DNA from: Stramenopiles sp. TOSAG23-2
Taxonomy: Eukaryota; Sar
Reading direction: 5' to 3'
Length of the DNA: 12,165 bases
NCBI GenBank assembly: GCA_900128395.1
Contig: LT649874.1
Span: 1 to 12,165, forward strand
Shown here piece by piece: positions 1 through 7,247 of this stretch; position 1 is the first letter of the stretch, and each line of letters starts with the position of its first letter. Under the pieces are notes generated by a model, which saw only the letters and a program-made list of their open reading frames with translations, was not told the DNA's origin and did no database searches. The position numbers were made by a program, and so were the translations under genes.

Positions 1-25
1 AAAAAAAAAAAAAAAAAAAAAAAAA
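1..25. repeat. 25-nt homopolymer A tract at window edge
   Basis: The window opens with 25 consecutive A, followed by about 50 nt of A/T-rich sequence before the sulfite oxidase start codon. It may be a genomic A tract, or a contig edge where assembly stopped at a homopolymer. Nothing else in the first 77 nt is recognisable apart from leader sequence. Confidence 0.8.
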
Positions 26-77
26 TTCACCATCTTTAATGTAGATAACTCTATTTTATTTAAAAAAGATTTAAATA

Positions 78-1745
78 ATGGCTTCACGACTAATTAGCTT
101 TAGAAAAGTACAATCATCATCAAACAGAATATTTTTCGGCGCCGTCGCTGCAACGGCAGCTGGATTTGTCTCATCTAATTTGTCAATGAATAGCAAAACT
201 AAGGAAAAGTACTACACAGAAGAAGAGATACGTCAATTCGATGGGACAGATGGAAAACCAACGTATGTAACGTTTAATGGAGCAGTATATGATGTCAGTG
301 AGTTTCAAAAAATACATCCAGGTGGAAAATATATTAAACAAGCAGCTGGAAGCAAAGTTGAGCCTTTTTGGGAAAAGTGGCAATATCACTACCATAGCCA
401 GAAAGTAAAAAATTACTTACAGGAACTGCGTATTGGTTATATAATTGATATGTATCCAAACGAAACGAAATCAAAAATTAAAGTAAAAGATACGGCAAAT
501 GATTTGTATAGCGTTGATCCTAGTCGGACTGATGAACATACAGTTTTACTTGAAAAACCATTTTGTTCGGAGACGAAACCGGAAGTATTGAAACAAAACT
601 ATCTAACCCCAGCTAGTGCGTTATATGTCAGAAACCATGCTCCTGTTCCAAATGAATTAGATATAAATGGACATGAAATAGTATTTTCAAAAGAAGTGGA
701 CGATGATGATGACAATGAAGAAATAACTAGTGTATTATCGATCCAAGATATTTTAAAGAAATATGAATCTGTTAATATTGTATCGATCATGCAATGTGCA
801 GGAAACAGAGCAGCCGAAGACATCAAAGCAACAGGAAAAACAGGCTTTGTTGGCACACCGTTTGAATTTATAGAAGGAGGTATGGTTGGTAATGTACAAT
901 GTATGTAATTTATATACATATTCCTATCCTAAACATTAAATAGAATAGTACTAACATATATTATGCAAATTCCTACAATTTCATATTTTTTTTTCATAGG
1001 GAGTGGCGTATTACTTAAGAATGTTTTAAAAGATATGTTCCCAACTGAATGTGATGATAAATCAAACACATGGCATGTCATTTTTGAGGGTGCAGATGAC
1101 TATGAAACAAGCACACCATTATCCCATATTTTAGACGAGGAAAACGATTGTTTATTGGCAACAAAAATGAATGGTGAAAATATATCGCCAGACCATGGTT
1201 ATCCAATAAGAGTTATTTTACCTGGAATTGCAGGTGCAAGAAATGTGAAATGGTTGCAATCAATTAAAGTATCGAAAAAGGCATCCAATTCACCGTGGAA
1301 TGCATATTATTACAAAGAACAAGATGGTTCACATATACAAAAGCTACCTATTAATTCAATGGTATTGTCTCCTAGAAATGGCGAGGAAGTGGAAAGAAAC
1401 GAAGATGGATGTATCAGTGTGGAAGGGATAGCATATGGGGGTGGAACTGGAAATAAAATTACCAAGGTTGAAGTTAGTGTTGATAATGGCAAGACGTGGC
1501 AGACTGCAAAATTATTACTGGATGAAGTGATTGAAAACGCTTCAAAATCGTCATTTGGTTGGGTTAGATTTCAATTAGATAATGTTAAAATTTCTTCAAG
1601 TTATTCTCCAACGTCACAAGTAGGAGGAACAACTATCATGTGTCGAGCTACTGATGAAAGTGGAATTACACAACCAAAAGTGTCCCCCAAACAACGAGGG
1701 TATTTATATAATGGTTACAATGAAATAATAATTACTAGCATTTAA
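78..1745 (+). CDS. SUOX: Sulfite oxidase, cytochrome b5-fused, mitochondrial type (two exons: 78-900 and 1000-1745)
   Basis: Molybdenum-cofactor enzyme that oxidises sulfite to sulfate and passes electrons through a heme b5 domain to cytochrome c. Splicing out 901-999 gives 522 aa. Seen: an Arg/Ser-rich then hydrophobic N-terminus (1-36), resembling a bipartite intermembrane-space presequence; a cytochrome b5 domain (about 43-122) with HPGGK (heme ligand H80) and likely second ligand H104; a Mo-pterin domain with YVRNHAPVP (183-191), the Mo-ligand Cys in QCAGNR (C240), and DHGYPIR (339-345) followed by PGIAGARNVKWL (349-360); and a C-terminal dimerisation domain (about 390-515). The order b5-Mo-dimerisation with no FAD domain fits animal-type sulfite oxidase and not plant sulfite oxidase (no b5) or nitrate reductase (b5 after Mo). 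An in-frame TAA at 72-74 supports the ATG at 78. An acidic insert (VDDDDDNEE, about 207-215) is unusual. NRA replaces the common NRR after the Mo-ligand Cys. It converges with TRAP1. Confidence 0.93.
901..999 (+). other. Spliceosomal intron in sulfite oxidase (99 nt, phase 1)
   Basis: The donor is GTATGT at 901 and the acceptor is a T-rich tract ending TTTTCATAG at 999. A perfect TACTAAC branch-site match lies at 949-955, about 45 nt before the acceptor. Joining base 900 (T) to bases 1000-1001 (GG) creates a Trp codon, restoring the family pattern G-N-x-x-W-x-G-V-x-L at residues 271-280. Without splicing, the frame stops at TAA 906-908. The downstream ORF's apparent ATG at 963 lies inside the intron and is not a real start. 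This is the only intron needed in any of the recognised genes here. Confidence 0.93.
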
Positions 1746-2137
1746 AATATGATTAGCGTTTACGTACTTCGTATATTTTATTATTTTACGTATTATATAT
1801 GACATATCATATCATATCATACTATCAAACCTCGTGTGCACTTTAATGATATAAAAAATTCTCTTATTTATAAATTAATGATATATATACTCTACATATG
1901 AGTAAGAGAAAAACACATATATACTCTTCGGTATATATAATGATCTTGCTTAATTTCGTACACCCATATATACACTCTCTTTATTATTATGATGTCACAC
2001 GTATGCTAGTACTAATAGAGAACCAACGTATTTGTTTGTGTAATATAATAAAAACTATTCCATTATACGCTATTCGTAAATATCTTACTCGTATTTATAT
2101 ACGCCATGAAACATAGAACCAAAACAAAGTTGTGCTC
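1746..2137. other. Convergent intergenic spacer between sulfite oxidase and TRAP1
   Basis: This 392-bp A/T-rich stretch must hold the 3' UTRs and poly(A) sites of both converging genes. It includes a short pentamer microsatellite, CATAT repeated three times plus CATAC (1803-1822), and several ATATATA tracts. An open frame at 1898-2116 has low-complexity A/T-driven composition and no recognisable family, so it is not called a gene. No RNA gene was recognised. Confidence 0.6.
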
Positions 2138-4252
2138 TTATTTTTTAGTAACGGCTTCCAACAATTCATTTATACGTGGTAACATTGCCCTTGGATCTTC
2201 CATTACACCAGCTGCAACTGTCGCATTATCAAAAACTTGCTCTGCAATCAATCTTGCTAATTTCGGATCGGAGTTTCTTAATTCAAACATACCGACATTA
2301 ATAGGATGCAAGGCATTTAATTCCAATTTTTGTTTAGCAATTGTTTGTTGTTCGCCTAATTGTTTCATCATACGTTGTATAGTTGCCGATTCATGATCAA
2401 CAATGATTGCTGGTGAATCCTTTAAACGTGTTGTTACTTGAACGTCTCTAACTTGCTCTGACAATGTTTCTTTTACCCAATCCGCCATTTCTTTATTTAT
2501 TTTATCATCGTTTTCATTTTTTTCATCAGTATCCCCACGTTCCTCTTTCGTTGCTCTACCACCATCAGTTCTTAAATCTATACCACTTGATTCCGCTGAA
2601 ATCAATTTTCTTCCTTCATATTGCATTAAATTTGATACAACAAATTCATCAATTGGATCATAGAGGAAAACTACTTCAACTTTCTCACGTTTAAATTCTT
2701 CATAATACGGCGAGGCTAATGCTAATTTACGCGTTGGGGCAGCTAAATAATATATATTTGACTGCTCCCCAGTGCATCGGCTGATGTAATCATCCAACGA
2801 TGACATCATTTCCCCAGACGCAGTAGATGATGTTTCAAAGCGCAATAACTTTGCAATATCATCCCTACGATCAAAATCAGTGACAACACCTTCCTTAATA
2901 AAATGCCCAAATTCTTCAAAGAATTCATTATATTTTGTAGCATCTTTATCCGCCTCTTGTTGCAACATGCGTATGACACGGCGTGTCAACACATTACTAA
3001 TTTTTTTCACCAATTGCGAGTCTTGAATACCTTCACGTGAGATTTGCAATGGTATGTCCTCACTGTCAACTGCACCTTTGACGAAACGCATCCATTGTGG
3101 CAATAAATTTTCAGAGTTACCTTCAATTAAAACTTTTCTACTATATAAATTGACACCAGGATCCATACGCGCTGCACCGAATTTTTCCGTATGAGTAGTA
3201 CCGATGAAAAACAATGCCTTCAAATCAAGAGGAACATCAACTTTAAAATGCAATTGGTATTGTGGTTCATCCCATGCATTTGCTATATATCGATAAAATT
3301 CTGTATATTGCTCTTCAGTCAAAGAGGCTTTATCCATCGCCCAAATGGCTTGAATAGTGTTGACTTGATCACCATTTAGTGCAATAGGAAATGGAACAAA
3401 ATTTGAATATTTGCTTAAAATATTTCTAACTGTAGCTGGTTCACCATAGGAGTAGCAATCATCTCTTAAATGCATAATAATTTTTGTCCCACGTGTTTCT
3501 GGAGTTCCCTCCACCTTCTCAATACTGTAAGATCCAGCTCCTTCTGAGATCCACTTATGTGCACTTTGGATCTGACCATCATCGTCTAGTGCTGCTGGTG
3601 TGCTTACCACCTCTACTTTATTTGCAACCATAAATGCAGAGTAAAAACCAACACCAAATTGACCAATAATATCAACTTCCTTTCCATCAGCTTTTGCCCC
3701 CGCAAGAAATTCTTTTGAGCCTGAACGTGCAATGGTTCCCAATGTTTTCACCATTTCCTCCTTAGCAAGCCCAACACCACTATCTTCAATGGTAATGGTT
3801 TTTTTTTCCTCATCAGTTGTAATCTTTATTTCCAATTTGCTATCGTTCAAAGCGACATTATTATTAGTATTTTGCAAATAACGTACTTTTTCAAGTGCAT
3901 CTGATGCGTTGCTAACAAGTTCCCTTACGAAAACTTCTTTATCAGTGTATAAAGAATTAATAACAATATCTAATAGTTGTTTTGTCTCAGCTTCAAATTG
4001 ATATGCTTCATTTGCAGCCGTGCTATCATTTGAAGTATCATCATTGGCCACAGAAGAAAAGAACCTGTGGTTGTTGTTGATATTATTATTATTATAATTA
4101 TTGTACATAACATCCACATTAACAACTCGTTCCACAACATAATCTTTTGCAAGGAATGTCTCTGGGGTAGAGAAAATTCTTAAATGTGTCCTACCCTTTG
4201 CACATAATACATTACGTGCTACTGGCCGAAAACTGTTGATTAGACGGTTCAT
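2138..4252 (-). CDS. TRAP1: Mitochondrial HSP90 chaperone (TRAP1-like)
   Basis: ATP-dependent HSP90-family chaperone of the mitochondrial matrix, 704 aa, uninterrupted. The N-terminus (MNRLINSFRPVARNVL, then more Arg/Ser and an Asn run at 51-61) looks like a mitochondrial presequence followed by a low-complexity linker. The GHKL ATPase domain (about 83-300) shows E111 and N115 in RELVSNASDAL, D157 in EDSGVG, and the glycine-rich GQFGVGFYSAF (198-208). The middle domain carries the catalytic Arg in LQISREGIQ (R406). The C-terminal dimerisation domain runs to the end, ELLEAVTKK. There is no MEEVD tail (cytosolic HSP90) and no KDEL-like signal (ER GRP94), and the charged N-middle linker of those forms is absent, so TRAP1 or a bacterial HtpG-derived organellar copy is favoured. 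A charged insert at about 566-590 is lineage-specific. It is transcribed away from the Aat-like gene across a shared 629-bp spacer. Confidence 0.96.
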   Translation of the reverse strand: MNRLINSFRPVARNVLCAKGRTHLRIFSTPETFLAKDYVVERVVNVDVMYNNYNNNNINNNHRFFSSVANDDTSNDSTAANEAYQFEAETKQLLDIVINSLYTDKEVFVRELVSNASDALEKVRYLQNTNNNVALNDSKLEIKITTDEEKKTITIEDSGVGLAKEEMVKTLGTIARSGSKEFLAGAKADGKEVDIIGQFGVGFYSAFMVANKVEVVSTPAALDDDGQIQSAHKWISEGAGSYSIEKVEGTPETRGTKIIMHLRDDCYSYGEPATVRNILSKYSNFVPFPIALNGDQVNTIQAIWAMDKASLTEEQYTEFYRYIANAWDEPQYQLHFKVDVPLDLKALFFIGTTHTEKFGAARMDPGVNLYSRKVLIEGNSENLLPQWMRFVKGAVDSEDIPLQISREGIQDSQLVKKISNVLTRRVIRMLQQEADKDATKYNEFFEEFGHFIKEGVVTDFDRRDDIAKLLRFETSSTASGEMMSSLDDYISRCTGEQSNIYYLAAPTRKLALASPYYEEFKREKVEVVFLYDPIDEFVVSNLMQYEGRKLISAESSGIDLRTDGGRATKEERGDTDEKNENDDKINKEMADWVKETLSEQVRDVQVTTRLKDSPAIIVDHESATIQRMMKQLGEQQTIAKQKLELNALHPINVGMFELRNSDPKLARLIAEQVFDNATVAAGVMEDPRAMLPRINELLEAVTKK

Positions 4253-4312
4253 TCTGATTGCTACTATTTTTTGTTTGTTTGTTTGTTGTTATTAATTGTT
4301 TGGTCTATTGCA

Positions 4313-4332
4313 CTCTCTCTCTCTCTCTCTCT
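4313..4332. repeat. (CT)10 dinucleotide microsatellite
   Basis: Ten perfect CT units, read as GA repeats on the TRAP1 coding strand, lie about 60 nt upstream of its ATG, probably in the 5' UTR or core promoter. GA/CT tracts near starts bind GAGA-type factors in some eukaryotes; here that is only a possibility. Confidence 0.85.
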
Positions 4333-4458
4333 TAGTAATCATGCGTGTGGTGGATATTATATATGTGGTTGGCACGTATTATACAGATGTAGCTCTATTA
4401 TCTAGCTCTCGTATTATTATTGCAATGCTATTTATATTCTAGAATTTTATGAAGAAAA

Positions 4459-4485
4459 TGCATGCCTGGGCATGCCCGGCATGCA
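4459..4485. promoter_or_regulatory. Nested palindrome with three GCATGC cores
   Basis: The outer arms TGCATGCC (4459-4466) and GGCATGCA (4478-4485) are reverse complements, and between them sits a perfect inner palindrome GGGCATGCCC (4468-4477) offset by one T. It is a GC-rich island in a strongly A/T-rich divergent promoter. The symmetry suggests a multimeric DNA-binding site or a cruciform-forming element; no factor is proven. Confidence 0.5.
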
Positions 4486-4809
4486 AGTATTGTATGTGTA
4501 GCTATAATATATTAGTAATTAGACGATTATTACACTCTGTTAACCCTTAAAAAGAAATAATAAATCTGATACCATAGAGATATAGGAGGACGAGAGGTCA
4601 TCCAGGTCATCTCATCTCGCATATTAGGATGTAGCACATTACACCTTGTATATTTATTGTACTTTCATTTATTATTTATTGAATTTAGTGCTTCTTATAA
4701 ATAATATATATATATAATTGAAATAATAATATGCACCAATCTGGCAATAACAACAAAATATAGATAGTCGTCTATGACATACATCCAGCATATATAAGTA
4801 TATATTCAT

Positions 4810-4817
4810 TATAAAAA
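4810..4817 (+). promoter_or_regulatory. TATA-like box upstream of the Aat-like gene
   Basis: TATAAAAA lies 65 nt before the ATG at 4882, a plausible distance for a TATA box plus a short leader. It is embedded in a 16-nt sequence (4801-4816) that recurs exactly at 6264-6279. Background A/T richness makes chance occurrence possible. Confidence 0.35.
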
Positions 4818-4881
4818 CCCATTATACATCCATTTAAATACAACACATTAATCAATCAATAAATTATTATCATATTGTATT

Positions 4882-5958
4882 ATGGCGACATTAAGTGCTG
4901 AAAATACAAAGACCAAGGGAAAGAAAAAGACAAATATAACTAATAGCAAAAAAAAGAAACATAATAATAATAATAACAATGGCACAAAAAAAAACAACAG
5001 TGATGATAATAAATATAATAAGAAGAAACCGAACGTAGATTACAAGCGTAAATTGACTCCGCTGGAGTTTAGAGAGGATTATGCTGATTATCAAGATTTT
5101 ACTGGCCAAGGTGTACAAATAGAATTGCAAGTTGCAATGTGGCTGAAGAAATCAAATTCTTTTTGGAAAAGATTGCGTTTTATTAAATCCACAGATGTTG
5201 CAGAAAAAGTGTTTGAACAAGTCAAAGATATGGAAGAAGAGTTTACATTTAGTATATCATATGAACCGAAATTATTAGCAGATTTCGCTCGATATGGCTT
5301 TTTACCAATGTGTATCCAATGCGCAGCAGATTTGGCGGCATTTACACCGAAACTGCACCGCAACCGTTCATTATTGGATTTTAAAGATTTATATGTATCT
5401 AAAAATACTCGAAAGAAATCGAAAAATTTTTATGTTACGATTGATGAATGTTTTGATTTTTGTATACAACAATGTTGCAAACAACATGGTGATCACTGTT
5501 GGTTCTATCCTGCTTTGATTCAATCCTATCGACATATTTTCGATCGAAACGATCAAGGTGGCTTATTAGGAGTAACAATGCATAGTATTGAGGTATGGTC
5601 TAATGATGGCTCAGTTGTTGCTGGTGAAGTAGGATATGCAATTGCTGGTGTATATACATCATTGTCTGGTTTTAAATTATTAAAATCTGCTGGTACAATA
5701 CAATTATCTGTCGTACCTGCCATATTAAAATCATGTGGATTTGATTTTTGGGATCTAGGTATGCATATGAAATACAAAGAAAAATTAGGTGCAAAAAAGA
5801 CACCAAGGAAAGAGTTTGTAAATCGTTTATTTGAATCAAAAGAAAAACATCCAGTATCGGTTCCATTGACATTGTCACCATCATTACCACGAAATTGCAA
5901 GCAATTAGTGGATTTACATTTTAATATTAATAATAATAATTCCAAGAAGAAATGTTGA
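4882..5958 (+). CDS. Leucyl/phenylalanyl-tRNA-protein transferase (Aat/LFTR) homologue, divergent eukaryotic form
   Basis: 358 aa in one frame. Bacterial Aat moves Leu/Phe from aminoacyl-tRNA to proteins starting with Lys/Arg, making N-degrons. Seen: a Lys/Asn low-complexity N-terminus (1-56) with no clear organelle presequence; an N-terminal lobe with YGFLP (138-142); W207 and Y216 in positions matching the conserved Trp and Tyr of the bacterial aminoacyl pocket; HSIEVW (234-239); GEVGYAIAGVYTSLSGF (248-264); and GFDFWDLGMHMKYKEKLGA (286-304). The scaffold HSIEVW...G...D...LGA follows E. coli Aat. The bacterial GESMFSR motif is replaced by a segment around SLSGFKL, and the DCQ motif becomes DLG, so the Glu and Gln implicated in bacterial catalysis are not conserved; D291 is. 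A Cys/His-rich segment (190-206: C190, C194, C198, C199, H202, H205, C206) is not typical of bacterial Aat. Membership of the fold is fairly sure, but the reaction is not, so no symbol is given. Confidence 0.82.
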   Translation: MATLSAENTKTKGKKKTNITNSKKKKHNNNNNNGTKKNNSDDNKYNKKKPNVDYKRKLTPLEFREDYADYQDFTGQGVQIELQVAMWLKKSNSFWKRLRFIKSTDVAEKVFEQVKDMEEEFTFSISYEPKLLADFARYGFLPMCIQCAADLAAFTPKLHRNRSLLDFKDLYVSKNTRKKSKNFYVTIDECFDFCIQQCCKQHGDHCWFYPALIQSYRHIFDRNDQGGLLGVTMHSIEVWSNDGSVVAGEVGYAIAGVYTSLSGFKLLKSAGTIQLSVVPAILKSCGFDFWDLGMHMKYKEKLGAKKTPRKEFVNRLFESKEKHPVSVPLTLSPSLPRNCKQLVDLHFNINNNNSKKKC

Positions 5959-5964
5959 CTTTTC

Positions 5965-5982
5965 ATTATTATTATTATTATT
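5965..5982. repeat. (ATT)6 trinucleotide microsatellite in the Aat-like 3' flank
   Basis: Six perfect ATT units start 7 nt after the TGA stop of the Aat-like gene, probably in its 3' UTR. It is similar in composition to the AAT-encoded Asn runs in neighbouring genes. Confidence 0.85.
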
Positions 5983-6146
5983 TGTATTTGACGTGTTAAT
6001 ATTAAAATGTGCCAATCCTAGAAAGCAAAATGTTGAAAGAAAGTTGATGACTTAATTAGTAAGATGGCCAAAGTAGAACGTCAACGTCTCCCTTTTAATG
6101 TGAATTGTGAAATAAACAAATATCTGATGATAGAAGTATATATCAT

Positions 6147-6331
6147 AATGATGGTTAAAATCTAAGTTATAATATTTTTACACTTCTCGTGTTAAGTAAT
6201 GTGATATTTTACAAATTTACTACACATTATCGTCTTTCAAATTTCAAAGTTAACCTTTAAAATTATATTCATTATAAAATGATGGTTAAAATCTAAGTTA
6301 TAATATTTTTACACTTCTCGTGTTAAGTAAT
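6147..6331. repeat. Pair of identical 54-nt direct repeats
   Basis: Positions 6147-6200 and 6278-6331 are identical over 54 nt (offset 131), starting AATGATGGTTAAAATC and ending CTCGTGTTAAGTAAT. The 77 nt between them are unrelated A/T-rich sequence. The second copy is preceded by TATATTCATTATAAAA, also found upstream of the Aat-like gene. No ORF is conserved across the copies. Exact identity points to recent duplication or active homogenisation. Confidence 0.9.
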
Positions 6332-6336
6332 ATGCC

Positions 6337-6440
6337 CAATACTCAATCGCAAGAATAATATGTTATCCTACTATAGTAAAGATGATAGCAATACTCAATC
6401 GCAAGAATAATATGTTATCCTACTATAGTAAAGATGATAG
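6337..6440. repeat. 52-nt tandem duplication (2 perfect copies)
   Basis: Units 6337-6388 and 6389-6440 are identical and head-to-tail, each beginning CAATACTCAATCGCAAG and ending AAAGATGATAG. The array starts only 5 nt after the 54-nt repeat, so the two form one composite duplicated tract. It is a minisatellite likely to vary in copy number between strains. Confidence 0.92.
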
Positions 6441-6674
6441 AAATATAAAATTTGTATAGCATAGTTTTATTTTCTTATAGTAACCAACATTCTCCCTACC
6501 AACACATACTGTACTGTACATATAATGTATAATAATGTGTACAATGTCCAATGTACAATGTATTAAAGTATAATATAGTTAGCTACCTATAGTCTAGGTA
6601 TAATACTGTGTCATATGTCATATCAGGGAGAAGTCTCATATAATATACTGTAATAAATCTATCACAGCGTACTC

Positions 6675-6878
6675 ATCTTTTTCTGGCATGTTATTACCTT
6701 AATATTGTGCATGGGTTTCTACCATTGAAGCAGCAGGTATTTTAAAACTTCATTATAAAATGGTTTATTTTTTTGGTAACAATTTTGTTACCTTTTTGTT
6801 TTCATTGTTATTAGGCTTATTTTAAAACACGTGTTACACTCCTGTAATTCATTTGGAAAATATTTAAGGTATATACGA
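6675..6878. repeat. Dispersed repeat C, copy 1 (full length)
   Basis: About 204 nt running from CATCTTTTTCTGGCAT to GGTATATACGA. It holds a 40-nt core (6708-6747) identical in all three copies, a palindrome GGTAACAATTTTGTTACC (6775-6792), and a perfect G-box-like palindrome AACACGTGTT (6826-6835). Over 6708-6797 it differs from copy 2 by a single base. There is no coding potential. It may be a non-autonomous mobile element, a duplicated regulatory block or a structured RNA source; the sequence does not decide. Confidence 0.85.
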
Positions 6879-6926
6879 AAAATTGTCAAAAGTCAAAAGA
6901 CTCCGTACTCCGTAAATAACAAAAGA

Positions 6927-7060
6927 ACACTATTCACTATGGGAAATATGTAAATATCGTTTTCTAAAATACCAATTTTATTTTTCATATATTTGGAAAA
7001 AATAGCAAATATCCGAAAATATAGAAAAAATGATGAATATTTCCCCATAGTGAATAGTGT
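6927..7060. mobile_element. MITE-like element with terminal inverted repeats
   Basis: The left arm 6927-6949 (starting ACACTATTCACTATGGG) and right arm 7037-7060 are reverse complements apart from one extra base in the right arm. The 87-nt A/T-rich interior shows weaker extended complementarity, so the whole 134 bp could fold as a hairpin. It has no coding capacity and lies between copies 1 and 2 of repeat C. ACTCCGTA-type direct repeats occur on both sides (6900-6914 and 7067-7075) but are not immediately adjacent, and no clean target-site duplication was found. The arms contain CACTA, as in CACTA-type transposon ends, but without a 3-bp duplication that assignment is weak. Confidence 0.5.
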
Positions 7061-7105
7061 CACTGCGTACTCCGTACCGTACCAAAATCCAAAATCTTCA
7101 TCAAA

Positions 7106-7247
7106 CATCTTTTTCTGGCATTTTATATTACCTTAACATTATGCATGGGTTTCTACCATTGAAGCAGCAGGTATTTTAAAAATTCATTATAAAATGGTTT
7201 ATTTTTTTGGTAACAATTTTGTTACCTTTTTAAATCCATTGTTAAAC
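7106..7247. repeat. Dispersed repeat C, copy 2 (truncated)
   Basis: It carries the start of the repeat, the invariant 40-nt core (7142-7181) and the GGTAACAATTTTGTTACC palindrome (7209-7226). It breaks off after CATTGTTA, losing the G-box half present in copies 1 and 3. It is directly followed by copy 3: 7129-7231 and 7248-7350 are identical over 103 nt at a 119-nt offset. Confidence 0.88.

Larger units (their letters stand above)
4253..4881. promoter_or_regulatory. Divergent promoter region between TRAP1 (-) and the Aat-like gene (+)
   Basis: This 629-bp spacer lies between two divergent start codons, so it should contain both promoters. Visible elements are GTTT repeats (about 4270-4288) just upstream of TRAP1; a (CT)10 tract (4313-4332), which reads as a GA repeat 60-80 nt upstream of the TRAP1 start; the nested GCATGC palindrome at 4459-4485; a GGTCATC direct repeat near 4596-4609; and a TATAAAAA box at 4810-4817, about 65 nt before the Aat-like ATG. 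No ORF or RNA gene was recognised. Promoter function is inferred from position only. Confidence 0.5.

Noticed and set aside
963-999. Separate ATG start for the second sulfite oxidase reading frame
   Set aside because: This part lies within a well-marked intron (TACTAAC branch site, T-rich tract, CATAG acceptor), and splicing restores the conserved Trp and an unbroken Mo domain.
1898-2116. 72-aa open frame in the convergent spacer
   Set aside because: A/T-driven composition (Ile, Tyr, Leu), no family pattern, and located where two 3' UTRs should lie.
4882-5050. Lys/Asn-rich N-terminus of the Aat-like protein as an organelle targeting peptide
   Set aside because: It is dominated by Lys and Asn with no amphipathic or hydrophobic signal; it resembles the low-complexity runs found in other proteins of this window.
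6147-6440. CRISPR-like array
   Set aside because: Only two copies of each unit, no regular unique spacers, and the context is eukaryotic nuclear DNA.
6893-7108. 71-aa minus-strand open frame
   Set aside because: It spans the whole inverted-repeat element and adjoining repeats, so it is a by-product of A/T-rich non-coding DNA.
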